Shown: piece by piece, positions 1 to 7,943 of the stretch
How positions within the stretch are numbered: position 1 is the stretch's first letter
Layout: every line of letters begins with the position of its first letter
From: Streptomyces sp. NBC_01551
GTDB lineage: Bacteria; Actinomycetota; Actinomycetes; Streptomycetales; Streptomycetaceae
Direction: 5' to 3'
Assembly (NCBI RefSeq): GCF_026339935.1
Contig: NZ_JAPEPX010000001.1
Coordinates: 4,087,501 to 4,151,500 of the forward strand
Length of the DNA stretch: 64,000 nt
Position numbers and translations under genes: made by a program
Notes under the pieces: model-generated
Database searches by the model: none
Seen by the model: only the letters and a program-made list of their open reading frames with translations
Told to the model about the DNA's origin: nothing

Positions 1-2
1 CG

Positions 3-398
3 CCCAAGGGCCTGATCAACCTCCTCGACGAGCCCAAGGTCACCGAGAAGAAGATCAAGAGCGCGGTCACCGACACCGAGGCCGAGATCCGCTTCGACAC
101 CGAGAAGAAGCCCGGCGTCAGCAACCTGCTCACGATCTACTCCACCCTCACGGGCGAGACGGTCACCGCCCTGGAGGAGAAGTACGAGGGCAAGGGCTAC
201 GGCGCGCTGAAGACCGACCTGGCCGGTGTGATGGTCGATTTCGTCACACCGTTCAGGCAGCGCACCCAGGAGTACCTGGACGACCCCGAGACCCTGGACG
301 CCATCTTGGCCAAGGGCGCGGAGAAGGCCCGCGCGGTCGCCGCCGAGACCCTGGCGCAGGCCTACGACCGCCTCGGGTTCCTGCCCGCGAAGCACTGA
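3..398 (+). CDS. trpS: Tryptophanyl-tRNA synthetase, C-terminal part (5' end outside window)
   Basis: The window opens inside this frame, and 131 C-terminal residues are visible before the TGA. The segment begins [11 protein letters not shown] and continues with an all-helical region rich in charged residues ([31 protein letters not shown], ending LGFLPAKH). This is the C-terminal helical tail typical of bacterial class I TrpRS, which charges tRNA-Trp in the cytoplasm. The KMSKS loop and the Rossmann catalytic core must lie upstream of the window. The assignment rests on remembered similarity of this tail to Streptomyces TrpRS. It agrees with the D-Ala carboxypeptidase and sdh genes that follow in this genus. 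Confidence 0.85.
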   Translation, partial: PKGLINLLDEPKVTEKKIKSAVTDTEAEIRFDTEKKPGVSNLLTIYSTLTGETVTALEEKYEGKGYGALKTDLAGVMVDFVTPFRQRTQEYLDDPETLDAILAKGAEKARAVAAETLAQAYDRLGFLPAKH

Positions 399-539
399 AT
401 CCGCTCTGAATCCGCCCTGACACCGCGCTGACACCCCCGGGCGCCGGCCCCGCCGAAAGAGGCCTCTGGCGTCCCAGGGGTGCTGCCGCCACACTGAAGC
501 GACAGCACGCGCGCAAACCGACTGACGGAGGAGACATAC

Positions 540-1136
540 GTGGGGACCGTAACGCTCGGCGTTTCGATCGCGGTCCCGGAGCCGCACGGCAGCCAGCTCC
601 AGGAGCTGCGCGCCGGCTTCGGGGACGCCGCCGCGCACGGCATTCCCACGCATGTCACCCTCGTGCCGCCGACCGAGGTGGAGGCGGACCGGCTCCCGGC
701 GATCCGCGCGCACCTGAGCGAGGTCGCGGCCGCGTTCCGCGCCTTCGCGATGCGGCTGTCCGGGACGGGAACCTTCCGCCCGCTCTCGCCGGTCGTCTTC
801 GTGAAGGTCGTCGAGGGCGCCCAGGGCTGCACCCGCCTCCAGCACCAGGTCCGCGACCCCGAGGGGCCGCTCAGCCGGGAGCTGGCGTTCCCGTACCACC
901 CGCACGTCACCGTCGCCCACGGGATCTCCGAGGAGGCGATGGACCTGGCGTTCACGACCCTCTCCGAGTACGCCGCCGAGTGGGTCTGCGACGGCTTCGC
1001 GCTCTACGAGCAGGGCTCGGACGGGGTCTGGCGCAAGCTGCGTGAATACCCTTTCGGCGCGGGTCCGACGGGCGTCCCGGCGCAGCTGAGCTCCCCCGCC
1101 GATGACGCGGCCGAGGCGACGATACGCCCCTCCTGA
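540..1136 (+). CDS. 2'-5' RNA ligase family protein (2H phosphoesterase)
   Basis: The 198-residue protein has the paired H-x-T signature of the 2H phosphoesterase superfamily: HVTLVPP near residue 38 and HPHVTVAHG near residue 120. The two motifs lie in the two lobes that form the active site for 2'-5' or cyclic 2',3'-phosphate chemistry. Bacterial members act on RNA ends, but the physiological substrate is unknown. The GTG start is supported by a strong GGAGGAG ribosome-binding site about six bases upstream. The last 25 or so residues are low-complexity and probably disordered. The gene follows trpS on the same strand after a 141-base gap, so it may have its own promoter. Confidence 0.8.
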   Translation: MGTVTLGVSIAVPEPHGSQLQELRAGFGDAAAHGIPTHVTLVPPTEVEADRLPAIRAHLSEVAAAFRAFAMRLSGTGTFRPLSPVVFVKVVEGAQGCTRLQHQVRDPEGPLSRELAFPYHPHVTVAHGISEEAMDLAFTTLSEYAAEWVCDGFALYEQGSDGVWRKLREYPFGAGPTGVPAQLSSPADDAAEATIRPS

Positions 1137-1153
1137 CGGCCCCGGCGCGGCCG

Positions 1154-1183
1154 CGAGGCCAGCGGTCGCAAGGCCAGCGGCCG
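1154..1183 (+). repeat. Two 15-bp tandem repeats in intergenic DNA
   Basis: AGGCCAGCGGTCGCA is followed directly by AGGCCAGCGGCCGCA, with one substitution, and then by a partial third copy. The repeats lie just after the RNA ligase-like gene. No function is apparent. Confidence 0.5.
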
Positions 1184-1329
1184 CAAGGTCATCCGGGCAC
1201 CGAACCTGATCCTCCGTAGGACCAGGGCATGGAACGGGCGAGCCGTCGGGCGAAAAGTCACAATCGACGACCGTAGTGCCCAAAAGCGACAATCCCCGCT
1301 ATTTCCGGCAGCTCATTTACGGTGACCCC

Positions 1330-2250
1330 ATGGACTGGCTGACGAAACTCCCGGTGATCGGGCCGGTGGCGGCCGCGCTGATGCGTACGCACGCGTGGCG
1401 TTCCTACGAGCGGCTCGACCGGGTGCACTGGACGCGGCTGGCCGCCGCGATCACGTTCATCAGCTTCCTCGCGGTCTTCCCGCTCCTCACCGTCGCGGCC
1501 GCCATCGGCGCGGCGCTGCTCAGCCAAGAGCAGCTCGACAAGCTGGAGAAGAGCCTCACCGAGCAGGTGCCCGGCATCTCCGACCAGCTCGACATCAACG
1601 GCCTCGTCGCGAACGCGGGCACCGTCGGGCTCGTCGCCGGCGTCATCCTGCTGTTCGCCGGCATCTCCTGGGTCGGCGCGATGCGGGACTGCCTGCGTGC
1701 CGTGTGGGACAAGGACGACGAGGACGAGGGCAACCCCGTCGCGCGCAAGGGCAAGGACACGCTGGTCCTGCTGGGCCTCGGCGCCGCGGGGCTGGCCTCG
1801 GCGGCGGCCTCGATCATCGGCTCCAGCGCCGTCGGGAAGTTCGGCGGCTGGCTCGGCATCCCGCAGCACGGCGTCGGAGGCTGGGTGCTGCGCGCGGCAG
1901 CGTTCCTCGTCGGGGTGGTGGCCGCCTTCCTGCTCCTGCTCTACGTACTGACCCTGCTGCCCGGCGTCGAGCCGCCGCGCGGCCGCCTGATCCAGGCGGC
2001 CCTCATCGGCGCGGCGGGCTTCGAACTGCTCAAGCTGCTGCTGAGCGGGTACATCCGCGAGGTCGCGGCGAAGAGCATGTACGGGGCCTTCGGCGTGCCG
2101 ATCGCCCTGCTGCTCTGGATCAACTTCACGGCCAAGCTGCTGCTGTACTGCTCGGCCTGGACCGCCACCCGGGACGACGGGGAGGAGCGGGACGAGCCGG
2201 ACGGCCCCGACGACACGGACGGCCGGGAGGAGCCGGCCGCCACGACCTAG
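1330..2250 (+). CDS. YihY/BrkB family inner-membrane protein
   Basis: This 306-residue integral membrane protein begins MDWLTKLPVIG. It has about six hydrophobic segments, including AITFISFLAVFPLLTVAAAI, VGLVAGVILLFAGISWV, AFLVGVVAAFLLLLYVLTLL and PIALLLWINFTAKLLLY. The layout and the conserved LLLWINF segment fit the YihY/BrkB (formerly RNase BN) family, whose transport or envelope role is not settled. The C-terminus is an acidic cytoplasmic tail. A GTG at 1276 would add 18 residues, but it lacks a ribosome-binding site and the ATG at 1330 has GGTGAC just upstream, so I prefer the ATG. The stop overlaps the stop of the convergent carboxypeptidase gene. Confidence 0.85.
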   Translation: MDWLTKLPVIGPVAAALMRTHAWRSYERLDRVHWTRLAAAITFISFLAVFPLLTVAAAIGAALLSQEQLDKLEKSLTEQVPGISDQLDINGLVANAGTVGLVAGVILLFAGISWVGAMRDCLRAVWDKDDEDEGNPVARKGKDTLVLLGLGAAGLASAAASIIGSSAVGKFGGWLGIPQHGVGGWVLRAAAFLVGVVAAFLLLLYVLTLLPGVEPPRGRLIQAALIGAAGFELLKLLLSGYIREVAAKSMYGAFGVPIALLLWINFTAKLLLYCSAWTATRDDGEERDEPDGPDDTDGREEPAATT

Positions 2251-3533
2251 GGAAGCAGGTCGGTGTCCGGGCCGCGACCGCCGCGCGGGCGGCGCGGGTG
2301 GCGGCGGCCGGCGACGAACACCCCGCCCGCCGCGACGGCCAGCGCCCCGCCCGCGATGCCGAGCGCGGTCCCCATCCCGCCGCCGGCGCCCTCGCCGGAC
2401 GCCGACGGGCCGTTCTCGTGGGACTGGGCGGGCGAGCCGTGGGACGAGGTGTCCTCGCTCTTCGGCGGCACCAGCTCACCCACCGGCTTGACCTTGCCGA
2501 GCGCGGCGAACCCCCAGTCGAAGAGGTCGGCGGTCTCCTCGTAGACGGAGTTGAGGCCGCCGGTGTCCGGGTTCATCACCGTGACCAGCAGCGTCTTGCC
2601 GTCGCGCTGCGCCGCGCCGGTGAAGGTGGAGCCGGCCATCGTGGTGTTGCCGTTCTTCACCCCCGCGATGCCCTTGTACGGGGAGAGGCCGTAGGCGCCG
2701 GTCATCAGCCGGTTCGTGTTCTGGATCTCGAAGTAGTCGCGCGCCTTGCCGGACCCCCCGCTGCCCGGGAACTTCGCGCTCACCGTGCCGCAGTACTCCT
2801 TGAAGTCCTGCTTCTGGAGACCCGACCGGGCGATGAGGGTGAGGTCGTAGGCGCTGGAGACCTGCTCCGGCGCGTCGTACCCGTCCGGGGACACCACGTG
2901 CGTGTCGAGGGCCTGGAGCTCCTCGGCGTGCGCCTGCATGTCCTTGACGGTCTTCTCGACGCCGCCGTTCATGGCCGAAAGCACGTGCACGGCGTCGTTG
3001 CCGGAGCGCAGGAACACGCCGAGCCACAGGTCGTGGACGGAGTATTCGTGGTCCTCCTTGACCCCGACCAGGCTGGAGCCCTGCCCCACGTCGGACAGCT
3101 CCTCCTCCGTGACCATGTGGACCTGGTCCCTGGGGAGGGTGGGCAGCACGGTGTCCGCGAAGAGCATCTTCATGGTGGAGGCCGGGGGGAGCCGCCAGTG
3201 CGCGTTGTGCGCGGCCAGGACCTCGCCGGTGTCGGCGTTCGCCACGATCCACGAGCGCCCGGTGAGGCTCTCGGGCAGGGCGGGCGCGCCGGGCAGCAGG
3301 TTCACCTGGGTCCCCGGCTGGCCGAGGCGGGCCCCGCCGATGGAGGACATCGACACGGGCGGCGCCGGGGCCTGCTTGGCCCCGCCCTTGCCGTTGTCCG
3401 GCGACGGCGTGGGCGCGCGGCCGGGCCCGGGCACGTGGGGGGTGCGCGGGAGGCCGTGGGCGGGGGCCGTGAGCACGACGGGGACCAGCAGCGCGGCGGA
3501 AAGGACCGCCAGCGCGGTCTTCTTGGCAGACAC
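2247..3533 (-). CDS. D-alanyl-D-alanine carboxypeptidase (serine-type, S11)
   Basis: This secreted 428-residue penicillin-binding protein trims the terminal D-Ala from peptidoglycan pentapeptides. An N-terminal signal peptide (KKTALAVLSAALLVPVVL) precedes a Pro-rich linker and the S11 catalytic domain. The catalytic motifs are SxxK as STMK, SxN as SGN in the LRSGNDAV stretch, and KNG in GVKNGNTT in place of the classical KTG. A C-terminal hydrophobic stretch (GTALGIAGGALAVAAGGVFVAG) followed by Arg residues should anchor it to the membrane. The GTG start is chosen because it directly precedes the signal peptide and leaves room for the divergent gene at 3655. The 3' ends of this gene and the YihY gene overlap by a few bases. 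Confidence 0.9.
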   Translation of the reverse strand: MSAKKTALAVLSAALLVPVVLTAPAHGLPRTPHVPGPGRAPTPSPDNGKGGAKQAPAPPVSMSSIGGARLGQPGTQVNLLPGAPALPESLTGRSWIVANADTGEVLAAHNAHWRLPPASTMKMLFADTVLPTLPRDQVHMVTEEELSDVGQGSSLVGVKEDHEYSVHDLWLGVFLRSGNDAVHVLSAMNGGVEKTVKDMQAHAEELQALDTHVVSPDGYDAPEQVSSAYDLTLIARSGLQKQDFKEYCGTVSAKFPGSGGSGKARDYFEIQNTNRLMTGAYGLSPYKGIAGVKNGNTTMAGSTFTGAAQRDGKTLLVTVMNPDTGGLNSVYEETADLFDWGFAALGKVKPVGELVPPKSEDTSSHGSPAQSHENGPSASGEGAGGGMGTALGIAGGALAVAAGGVFVAGRRHPRRPRGGRGPDTDLLP

Positions 3534-3654
3534 GCAGGTGAAAGTACATCCCGATGCTGTGTCCGCCGTCGCGGACCGGCCAACCCGCCGCAACCATTGC
3601 CGGTACAGCCCACCCCGGCGCGTCCGTCCTGGGGAAGAAACCGATACTGGGTTC

Positions 3655-3918
3655 ATGAGACTCAGCCGCGCCGCCTCCTGGTTCCTGCTCGCCTTCGGAG
3701 TGTGGAGCTGGTTCATCTGGGTGTCCTTCGTCCGGAACCTGTGGAAGAACGGCAGTGGCCTGGCGTTTGACGCCGCGGGGGATCCGACGTCCTACTTCTG
3801 GGTCCACCTTCTCTTGGCGGTGACCTCCTTTCTCCTGGGGACGGCCGTTGGTGTGATCGGGCTGCGTGGCGTTCGGGCGCTGCGGCGCGAATCGCGTGAA
3901 TCGCGTGAAGCCCGATGA
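3655..3918 (+). CDS. Small two-TM membrane protein (SCO4848-like)
   Basis: This 87-residue protein has two predicted transmembrane helices, ASWFLLAFGVWSWFIWVSF and WVHLLLAVTSFLLGTAVGVIG, and a basic C-terminal tail. It resembles the conserved Streptomyces SCO4848 family, whose function is unknown to me. The stop overlaps the ATG of the metallophosphoesterase gene in an ATGA junction, so the two are probably translationally coupled and may work at the same membrane. It is transcribed divergently from the D-Ala carboxypeptidase gene, with about 120 bp of shared regulatory space. Confidence 0.75.
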   Translation: MRLSRAASWFLLAFGVWSWFIWVSFVRNLWKNGSGLAFDAAGDPTSYFWVHLLLAVTSFLLGTAVGVIGLRGVRALRRESRESREAR

Positions 3919-5390
3919 AGGTGGCGATCTTCGCGCTGGTCGCGCTGGCGGTGCTGGGCCTGCTGGTGCTGGTGCACCGGTGGCTCTGGATCCGGCTGGT
4001 CCGCGACACGTCGCGACCGGGCGGCGCGTGGCGCCGGGTGGGCACGACGCTGGCCTTCGCCCTGCCGCTGCTGTCGGTGGCGGCGCTCACCGCCGGGCGC
4101 GCGGGTGCGCCGTTCTGGCTCCAGCAGACCGTGTCCTGGCCGGGCTTCATGTGGCTGGCGGTGCTGCTGTACCTGACCTTGGCGATGCTCCTGGCGGAAC
4201 CCGCCCGAGCCCTTGTGCTCCGCCGGGCGACCCGCCCCCGGCCTCCTCGATCGCCGGAGGGGCCGGGCAACGCCGCCGCAGGCGAGCGGGACCTGGCTCC
4301 CGCCGTGAGCCGTGGTGCCGGCCCGGGTGAGCGGGGCGAGGCCCCCGCCGGCTCCGCCACCGGCGGCGGGTCGGGTGCGGGGACTGGGGCGGAGCCCCAG
4401 GAGCGGGGAGGGGCGGGCAGGGGACCGGCGCCGCAGGCTCCCGCAGTCGCTCCCGCTCCCGGAGCCGAGGTTGTTCCCGCAGCCGTTCCCGGAGCCGAAG
4501 CCGCTCCCGCGTCAACACCGGCACCGGCGGCGGCGTCGGCCTCGGCGGAGGACTCGGACGGCGGGATCAGTCGGCGGAGGTTCGTCGCCCGCACGGTCGG
4601 CGGGGTGGCTGCGGCCGCCGCCCTCGGGACCGTGGGGTACGGGACCTACGGGGTCATGCGCGGGCCGCGGGTCAAGCGGGTGCGGGTGCCGCTCGCCAAG
4701 CTGCCGCGCGCCGCGCACGGGTTCCGGATCGCGGTCGTCAGCGACGTCCACCTCGGCCCGATCCTCGGCCGCGCCCACACCACCCGCGTCGTCGACACCG
4801 TCAACCGCACCCAGCCCGACCTCATCGCCATCGTCGGCGACCTCGTGGACGGCAACGTCCACGACCTCGGCGACGCCGCCGAGCCGCTCCGCGCGCTGCG
4901 GGCCCGCCACGGCTCGTACTTCGTCACCGGCAACCACGAGTACTTCTCCGGCGCCCAGCAGTGGATCGACCACGTCCGCGAACTCGGCCTGACGCCGCTG
5001 GAGAACGCCCGCCGCGAGCTCCCGCTCTTCGACCTCGCCGGCGTCAACGACGTACAGGGCGAGACCGAGGGCCACGGCCCGGACTTCGGCGCGGCCCTCG
5101 GCGACCGCGACCGGTCCCGCGCCGCCGTGCTCCTGGCCCACCAGCCGATCGTCATCCACGACGCCGTCCGGCACGGCGTGGACCTCCAGCTGTCCGGCCA
5201 CACCCACGGCGGCCAGCTCTGGCCCGGCAACTACCTCGCCGAGCTCGCCAACCCCACCGTCGCCGGCCTGGAGCGCTACGGAGACACCCAGCTCTACGTG
5301 TCCCGCGGCGCCGGCGCCTGGGGACCCCCGGTCAGGGTCGGGGCGCCGTCGGACATCACGGTCGTCGAGCTGGAGTCCCGCCAGGCGTAG
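3915..5390 (+). CDS. Membrane-anchored metallophosphoesterase with internal twin-arginine motif
   Basis: The 491-residue protein starts with three hydrophobic segments (to about residue 100). A long Pro/Ala/Glu-rich linker follows (about 100-215), then a twin-arginine-like SRRRFVART followed by a hydrophobic run, and then a calcineurin-like phosphoesterase domain (about 265-485). The metal-binding motifs are all present: SDVHLG near 277, GDLVDG near 308, GNHEYF near 339 and GHTHGG near 430. Homologues are metal-dependent phosphohydrolases of the YkuE type that act outside the membrane. The internal RR motif after an N-terminal membrane domain is unusual for a Tat substrate. The start overlaps the upstream stop, so it forms an operon with the small membrane gene. 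Confidence 0.85.
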   Translation: MKVAIFALVALAVLGLLVLVHRWLWIRLVRDTSRPGGAWRRVGTTLAFALPLLSVAALTAGRAGAPFWLQQTVSWPGFMWLAVLLYLTLAMLLAEPARALVLRRATRPRPPRSPEGPGNAAAGERDLAPAVSRGAGPGERGEAPAGSATGGGSGAGTGAEPQERGGAGRGPAPQAPAVAPAPGAEVVPAAVPGAEAAPASTPAPAAASASAEDSDGGISRRRFVARTVGGVAAAAALGTVGYGTYGVMRGPRVKRVRVPLAKLPRAAHGFRIAVVSDVHLGPILGRAHTTRVVDTVNRTQPDLIAIVGDLVDGNVHDLGDAAEPLRALRARHGSYFVTGNHEYFSGAQQWIDHVRELGLTPLENARRELPLFDLAGVNDVQGETEGHGPDFGAALGDRDRSRAAVLLAHQPIVIHDAVRHGVDLQLSGHTHGGQLWPGNYLAELANPTVAGLERYGDTQLYVSRGAGAWGPPVRVGAPSDITVVELESRQA

Positions 5391-5439
5391 ACCTGTAGAC
5401 CCGCAGACCCGTAGACCCGCAGACCCGCAGACCCGCAGG
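5388..5439 (+). repeat. 8-bp tandem repeat, six units
   Basis: Starting in the metallophosphoesterase stop codon, the unit YAGACCCG (TAGACCTG, TAGACCCG, CAGACCCG and so on) repeats six times to 5435, with a partial seventh. It fills the entire 50-base gap to the convergent TetR gene stop. It could have arisen by slippage, so its length may vary between strains. Confidence 0.75.
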
Positions 5440-5440
5440 A

Positions 5441-6163
5441 CTACGGCTGGTCCGCGTCCGACGCGCGCTTGCGCGACACCGCCGTCTGCGCCATGCCCGG
5501 CAGGAAGTCCGCGAACAGCTCGTGGACTTCCCGCACCAGCGGCCGCAGCACCCGGAACCGGGCGAGCACGATGCCCCGCGTCGTCAGCTGCGCGCCGCGC
5601 TCGGCCAGGCGGCGGGTCTTCTCGCTGTCCGGGGAGCGGTCGAAGACCCAGTACAGGACCAGGCCCATCTGCGAGAGCCACATCAGCTCCGGCAGTACGT
5701 CGGCCAGCTCCTCCGGCACCTTGGTCTTCGCCCCGGCCAGCACCTCGCGGTGCATGTCGATGGCGGCCTGGCGCGCGGGCTCCGACTCCGGGGAGAAGGG
5801 GCTGAGCGGACTCTCGGGGTCCGCCGCGTTCTTGAAGAACTGCGACGCGAACTCGTGGTAGGGGGCGGCGATGTCGAGCCAGGCGGTCAGTACGCCCGCG
5901 AGCCGCTTCTGCAGGTCGGTCTCACTGTCCAGGATGGGCCGGACCGCCGCCTGGTGGGCGGCTCCGATCCGGTCGTAGAAGCCCTGGACGAGGTGTTCCT
6001 TCGACGCGAAGTAGTAGTAGGCGTTGCCGACCGAGACCCCCGCCTCCTTGGCGATGCCCCGCATGGTCGTCTTGTCGAAGCCGCGCTCCTGGAAGAGACG
6101 GAGCGCGGTTTCGAGGATGAGCGTGCGGGTCTGCTCGCTCTTGGGAGCCTTCTGATCAGTCAC
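5441..6163 (-). CDS. TetR/AcrR family transcriptional regulator
   Basis: This 240-residue regulator has a classical N-terminal TetR helix-turn-helix: TRTLILETALRLFQERGFDKTTMRGIAKEAGVS followed by GNAYYYFASKEHL, at about residues 13-58. The longer C-terminal half is the ligand-binding and dimerisation domain. I take the GTG at 6163 as start because the residues before it do not fit the family and AAGG lies upstream. It is the last gene of a minus-strand group with a DCC protein and a membrane protein. Two perfect palindromes upstream of that group (7022-7079) are its likely operators, which would make the group autoregulated. The effector is unknown. Confidence 0.88.
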   Translation of the reverse strand: MTDQKAPKSEQTRTLILETALRLFQERGFDKTTMRGIAKEAGVSVGNAYYYFASKEHLVQGFYDRIGAAHQAAVRPILDSETDLQKRLAGVLTAWLDIAAPYHEFASQFFKNAADPESPLSPFSPESEPARQAAIDMHREVLAGAKTKVPEELADVLPELMWLSQMGLVLYWVFDRSPDSEKTRRLAERGAQLTTRGIVLARFRVLRPLVREVHELFADFLPGMAQTAVSRKRASDADQP

Positions 6164-6174
6164 GGTGTCCGACC

Positions 6175-6600
6175 TTATCGGGGTACGGCGCACTGGTCGT
6201 CACAGGCCGGTTCTTCCGGCTCCGCTTCGCCGTTGGTACGGACCGCGGCCCGCCAGGCGGAGGCGGTGTACATGGCCGCCCGGGCGAAGGGCCGGCCGGC
6301 CGCGGTGGCCAGCCAGTTCGCCTTGGGCCGGTGCTCGTCCAGCGCCCACAGGCACACGATGAAGGCGTCGGTGTCGGTCCACACCTGGCCCGAGTCCCCG
6401 ACCACGGTGATCTGGCGCAGCGTCTGCGCGTGGTCCAGCCGGGGGAAGCGTCGCCGCGCCGCCTCGGACCCGGCCGGCAGGAGCCGCAGCGGCACCAGCC
6501 AGCGCTGCCCGAGCAGCCAGTGCCGGATGTGGACGCAGAGCGGGCAGTTGGCGTCGTACAGCACCGTGAGGTGCTGTACGGCCGTCGTCGGCGTCGCCAT
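6175..6600 (-). CDS. DCC1-like thiol-disulfide oxidoreductase family protein (DUF393)
   Basis: This 141-residue protein carries the signature of the DCC family near its N-terminus, YDANCPLC (about residues 15-22), with a CxxC redox pair in a thioredoxin-like context. Family members are proposed thiol-disulfide oxidoreductases, but the substrates are uncharacterised. A second Cys-rich patch (PACDDQC) sits at the C-terminus. It lies between the membrane protein gene (6604-7008) and the TetR gene, with almost no spacing on either side. All three should share one transcript. Confidence 0.8.
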   Translation of the reverse strand: MATPTTAVQHLTVLYDANCPLCVHIRHWLLGQRWLVPLRLLPAGSEAARRRFPRLDHAQTLRQITVVGDSGQVWTDTDAFIVCLWALDEHRPKANWLATAAGRPFARAAMYTASAWRAAVRTNGEAEPEEPACDDQCAVPR

Positions 6601-6603
6601 CGC

Positions 6604-7008
6604 TCAGGCTCCGGCCGGGGCGGTCCAGGCGCTCGGGGCGACCGGCGGGGTCTGCTGGCTCTCCATGATCCCGCGGCGGCGCATCTTGTTGAGCACCCAC
6701 ACGTTGCCGAGGTGCATGACGCCGAGGACGAGCAGGACGACGCCGAGCTTGACCGAGAGCGCCTCGAAGAGGCCGCGGGCTTCGAGGATGGTCTCGCTCG
6801 ACCGCAGGTAGAGGGTCACGAAGCCGATGTTCACGAGGTAGAAGCCGACCACCAGGAGGTGGTTGACGGCGTCCGCGAGCTTCTCGTTGCCGTGCAGGAC
6901 GTCGGCGATGAAGACCCGGCCGTTGCGGCTGAGGGTGCGGGCCACCCAGACGGTGAGGCCGATGCTGACGAGCAGGTAGATGACGTACGCAACCACGGTG
7001 AGGTCCAT
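6604..7008 (-). CDS. Three-TM membrane protein, first gene of the TetR-linked operon
   Basis: This 134-residue protein has three hydrophobic helices: VVAYVIYLLVSIGLTVWVA, HLLVVGFYLVNIGFVTLYL and LGVVLLVLGVMHLGNVWVL. I do not recognise a characterised family. The ATG at 7008 is preceded by a GGGGG-type ribosome-binding site and by a well-formed promoter flanked by twin palindromes (7022-7079). As the first gene of the operon with the DCC oxidoreductase and the TetR repressor, it is probably the main regulated product. An integral membrane redox partner is one possibility, but this is only inferred from context. Confidence 0.75.
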   Translation of the reverse strand: MDLTVVAYVIYLLVSIGLTVWVARTLSRNGRVFIADVLHGNEKLADAVNHLLVVGFYLVNIGFVTLYLRSSETILEARGLFEALSVKLGVVLLVLGVMHLGNVWVLNKMRRRGIMESQQTPPVAPSAWTAPAGA

Positions 7009-7021
7009 TGCCCCAGCCCCC

Positions 7022-7079
7022 TTGAACGCGTTCAATTGCTGACAGGCATGACTGTAGACCTTCTTTTGAACAGGTTCAA
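7022..7079 (-). promoter_or_regulatory. Promoter flanked by twin TTGAAC-NN-GTTCAA operators
   Basis: Two palindromes lie here: TTGAACGCGTTCAA (7022-7035, perfect) and TTGAACAGGTTCAA (7066-7079, with identical six-base arms). Read on the minus strand, the upstream palindrome supplies a -35 TTGAAC (7074-7079). A 17-base spacer leads to a -10 TACAGT (7051-7056). The second palindrome lies between the -10 and the ATG at 7008. This is the expected architecture for repression by the TetR protein encoded at the end of the operon. Confidence 0.75.
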
Positions 7080-7106
7080 GCGAATGGGGGCCGGGGCTGT
7101 GAGAGG

Positions 7107-7862
7107 TCAGGACCGGAGGAAGTCCAGCAGCAGCCGGGTGGTCTCCGCCGGGCGCTCCAGGGAGGGCAGGTGTCCCGCCCACGGCAGCTCGACGTGGACC
7201 GCGCCCGGGACGAGCGAGGCCAGCTCGGCGGGGACCTCCCGGAACTCGGGGATGTCGTGCGCCCCGCCGACGGCGAGGACGGGGGCGGCGATGGCCGTCA
7301 GGTCCACGTCGGGCTCCGGGAGCTCGTGGCCCTCGGCGGCCCCCAGCGCCCCCCGGAAGTTGCCGAGCTGCATGGCGCGTACGAGGGCGTGCGCGGCCTC
7401 GTCGGCGTCCGGGCCGAGCCACTGGCGGGCGTTGAGCGCGGCCGCGCCGTCCAGGTCGCCCGCGTCCACCAGGGCGCCCTCGGCGGCGTTGAAGGCCAGC
7501 AGCGCCGGGCCGCGCCGCTGCGCGGGCCGGGCGGGGCAGAGCAGGGCCAGGGAGCGCACCCGGTCCGGGTGCAGGGCGGCGAGCTGTAGCGCGATCCGGC
7601 CGCCGTACGAGGAGCCGACGAACGCGGCGCGCGCGATGCCGAGCCGGTCCAGCAGGTCCAGTACGTCCCCGGCGTCGCTGTACGGGGCCTCGGCGGCCGG
7701 GGAGTCCCCGCAGGTCCGGAAGTCCGGGCGGACCACCCGCATGCCCGCCCCGGCCAGCGGGGCCCACTGGGGCTCCCACATCCGGCGGTCGCACACGGAG
7801 GAGTGCAGCAGCACCACGGCGGACCCGTTCGAGGGCCCTTCCACGTCATGAGAAATGATCAT
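7107..7862 (-). CDS. Alpha/beta hydrolase
   Basis: This 251-residue single-domain alpha/beta hydrolase has strand-turn motifs VVLLHSSVCDRRMW (oxyanion region), the nucleophile elbow GSSYGG near residue 85 and a C-terminal GHLP histidine. The acid is probably the aspartate of the GGAHDIPEF stretch. The substrate cannot be predicted. Related Streptomyces proteins are annotated as esterases or haloperoxidase-like hydrolases. I start it at the internal ATG (MIISHDVEG) because the residues before it are not conserved-looking. The stop lies about 30 bases upstream of the TetR-type operator region, so the gene is not part of that operon. Confidence 0.8.
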   Translation of the reverse strand: MIISHDVEGPSNGSAVVLLHSSVCDRRMWEPQWAPLAGAGMRVVRPDFRTCGDSPAAEAPYSDAGDVLDLLDRLGIARAAFVGSSYGGRIALQLAALHPDRVRSLALLCPARPAQRRGPALLAFNAAEGALVDAGDLDGAAALNARQWLGPDADEAAHALVRAMQLGNFRGALGAAEGHELPEPDVDLTAIAAPVLAVGGAHDIPEFREVPAELASLVPGAVHVELPWAGHLPSLERPAETTRLLLDFLRS

Positions 7863-7943
7863 GGCCCGATCGTTGCGGACCGGGGGCGCGGCGGCCACCC
7901 CTTTGGCGGGGGTGGCCGGACGGCCGCGCAGCGGGGTGCCGCG

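Noticed and set aside
1395..3770. A 791-codon open frame on the plus strand
   Set aside because: It is an out-of-frame reading of the YihY gene joined to the antisense of the D-Ala carboxypeptidase gene. Its product is an Arg/Gly/Ala-rich string without domains, typical of GC-rich shadow frames.
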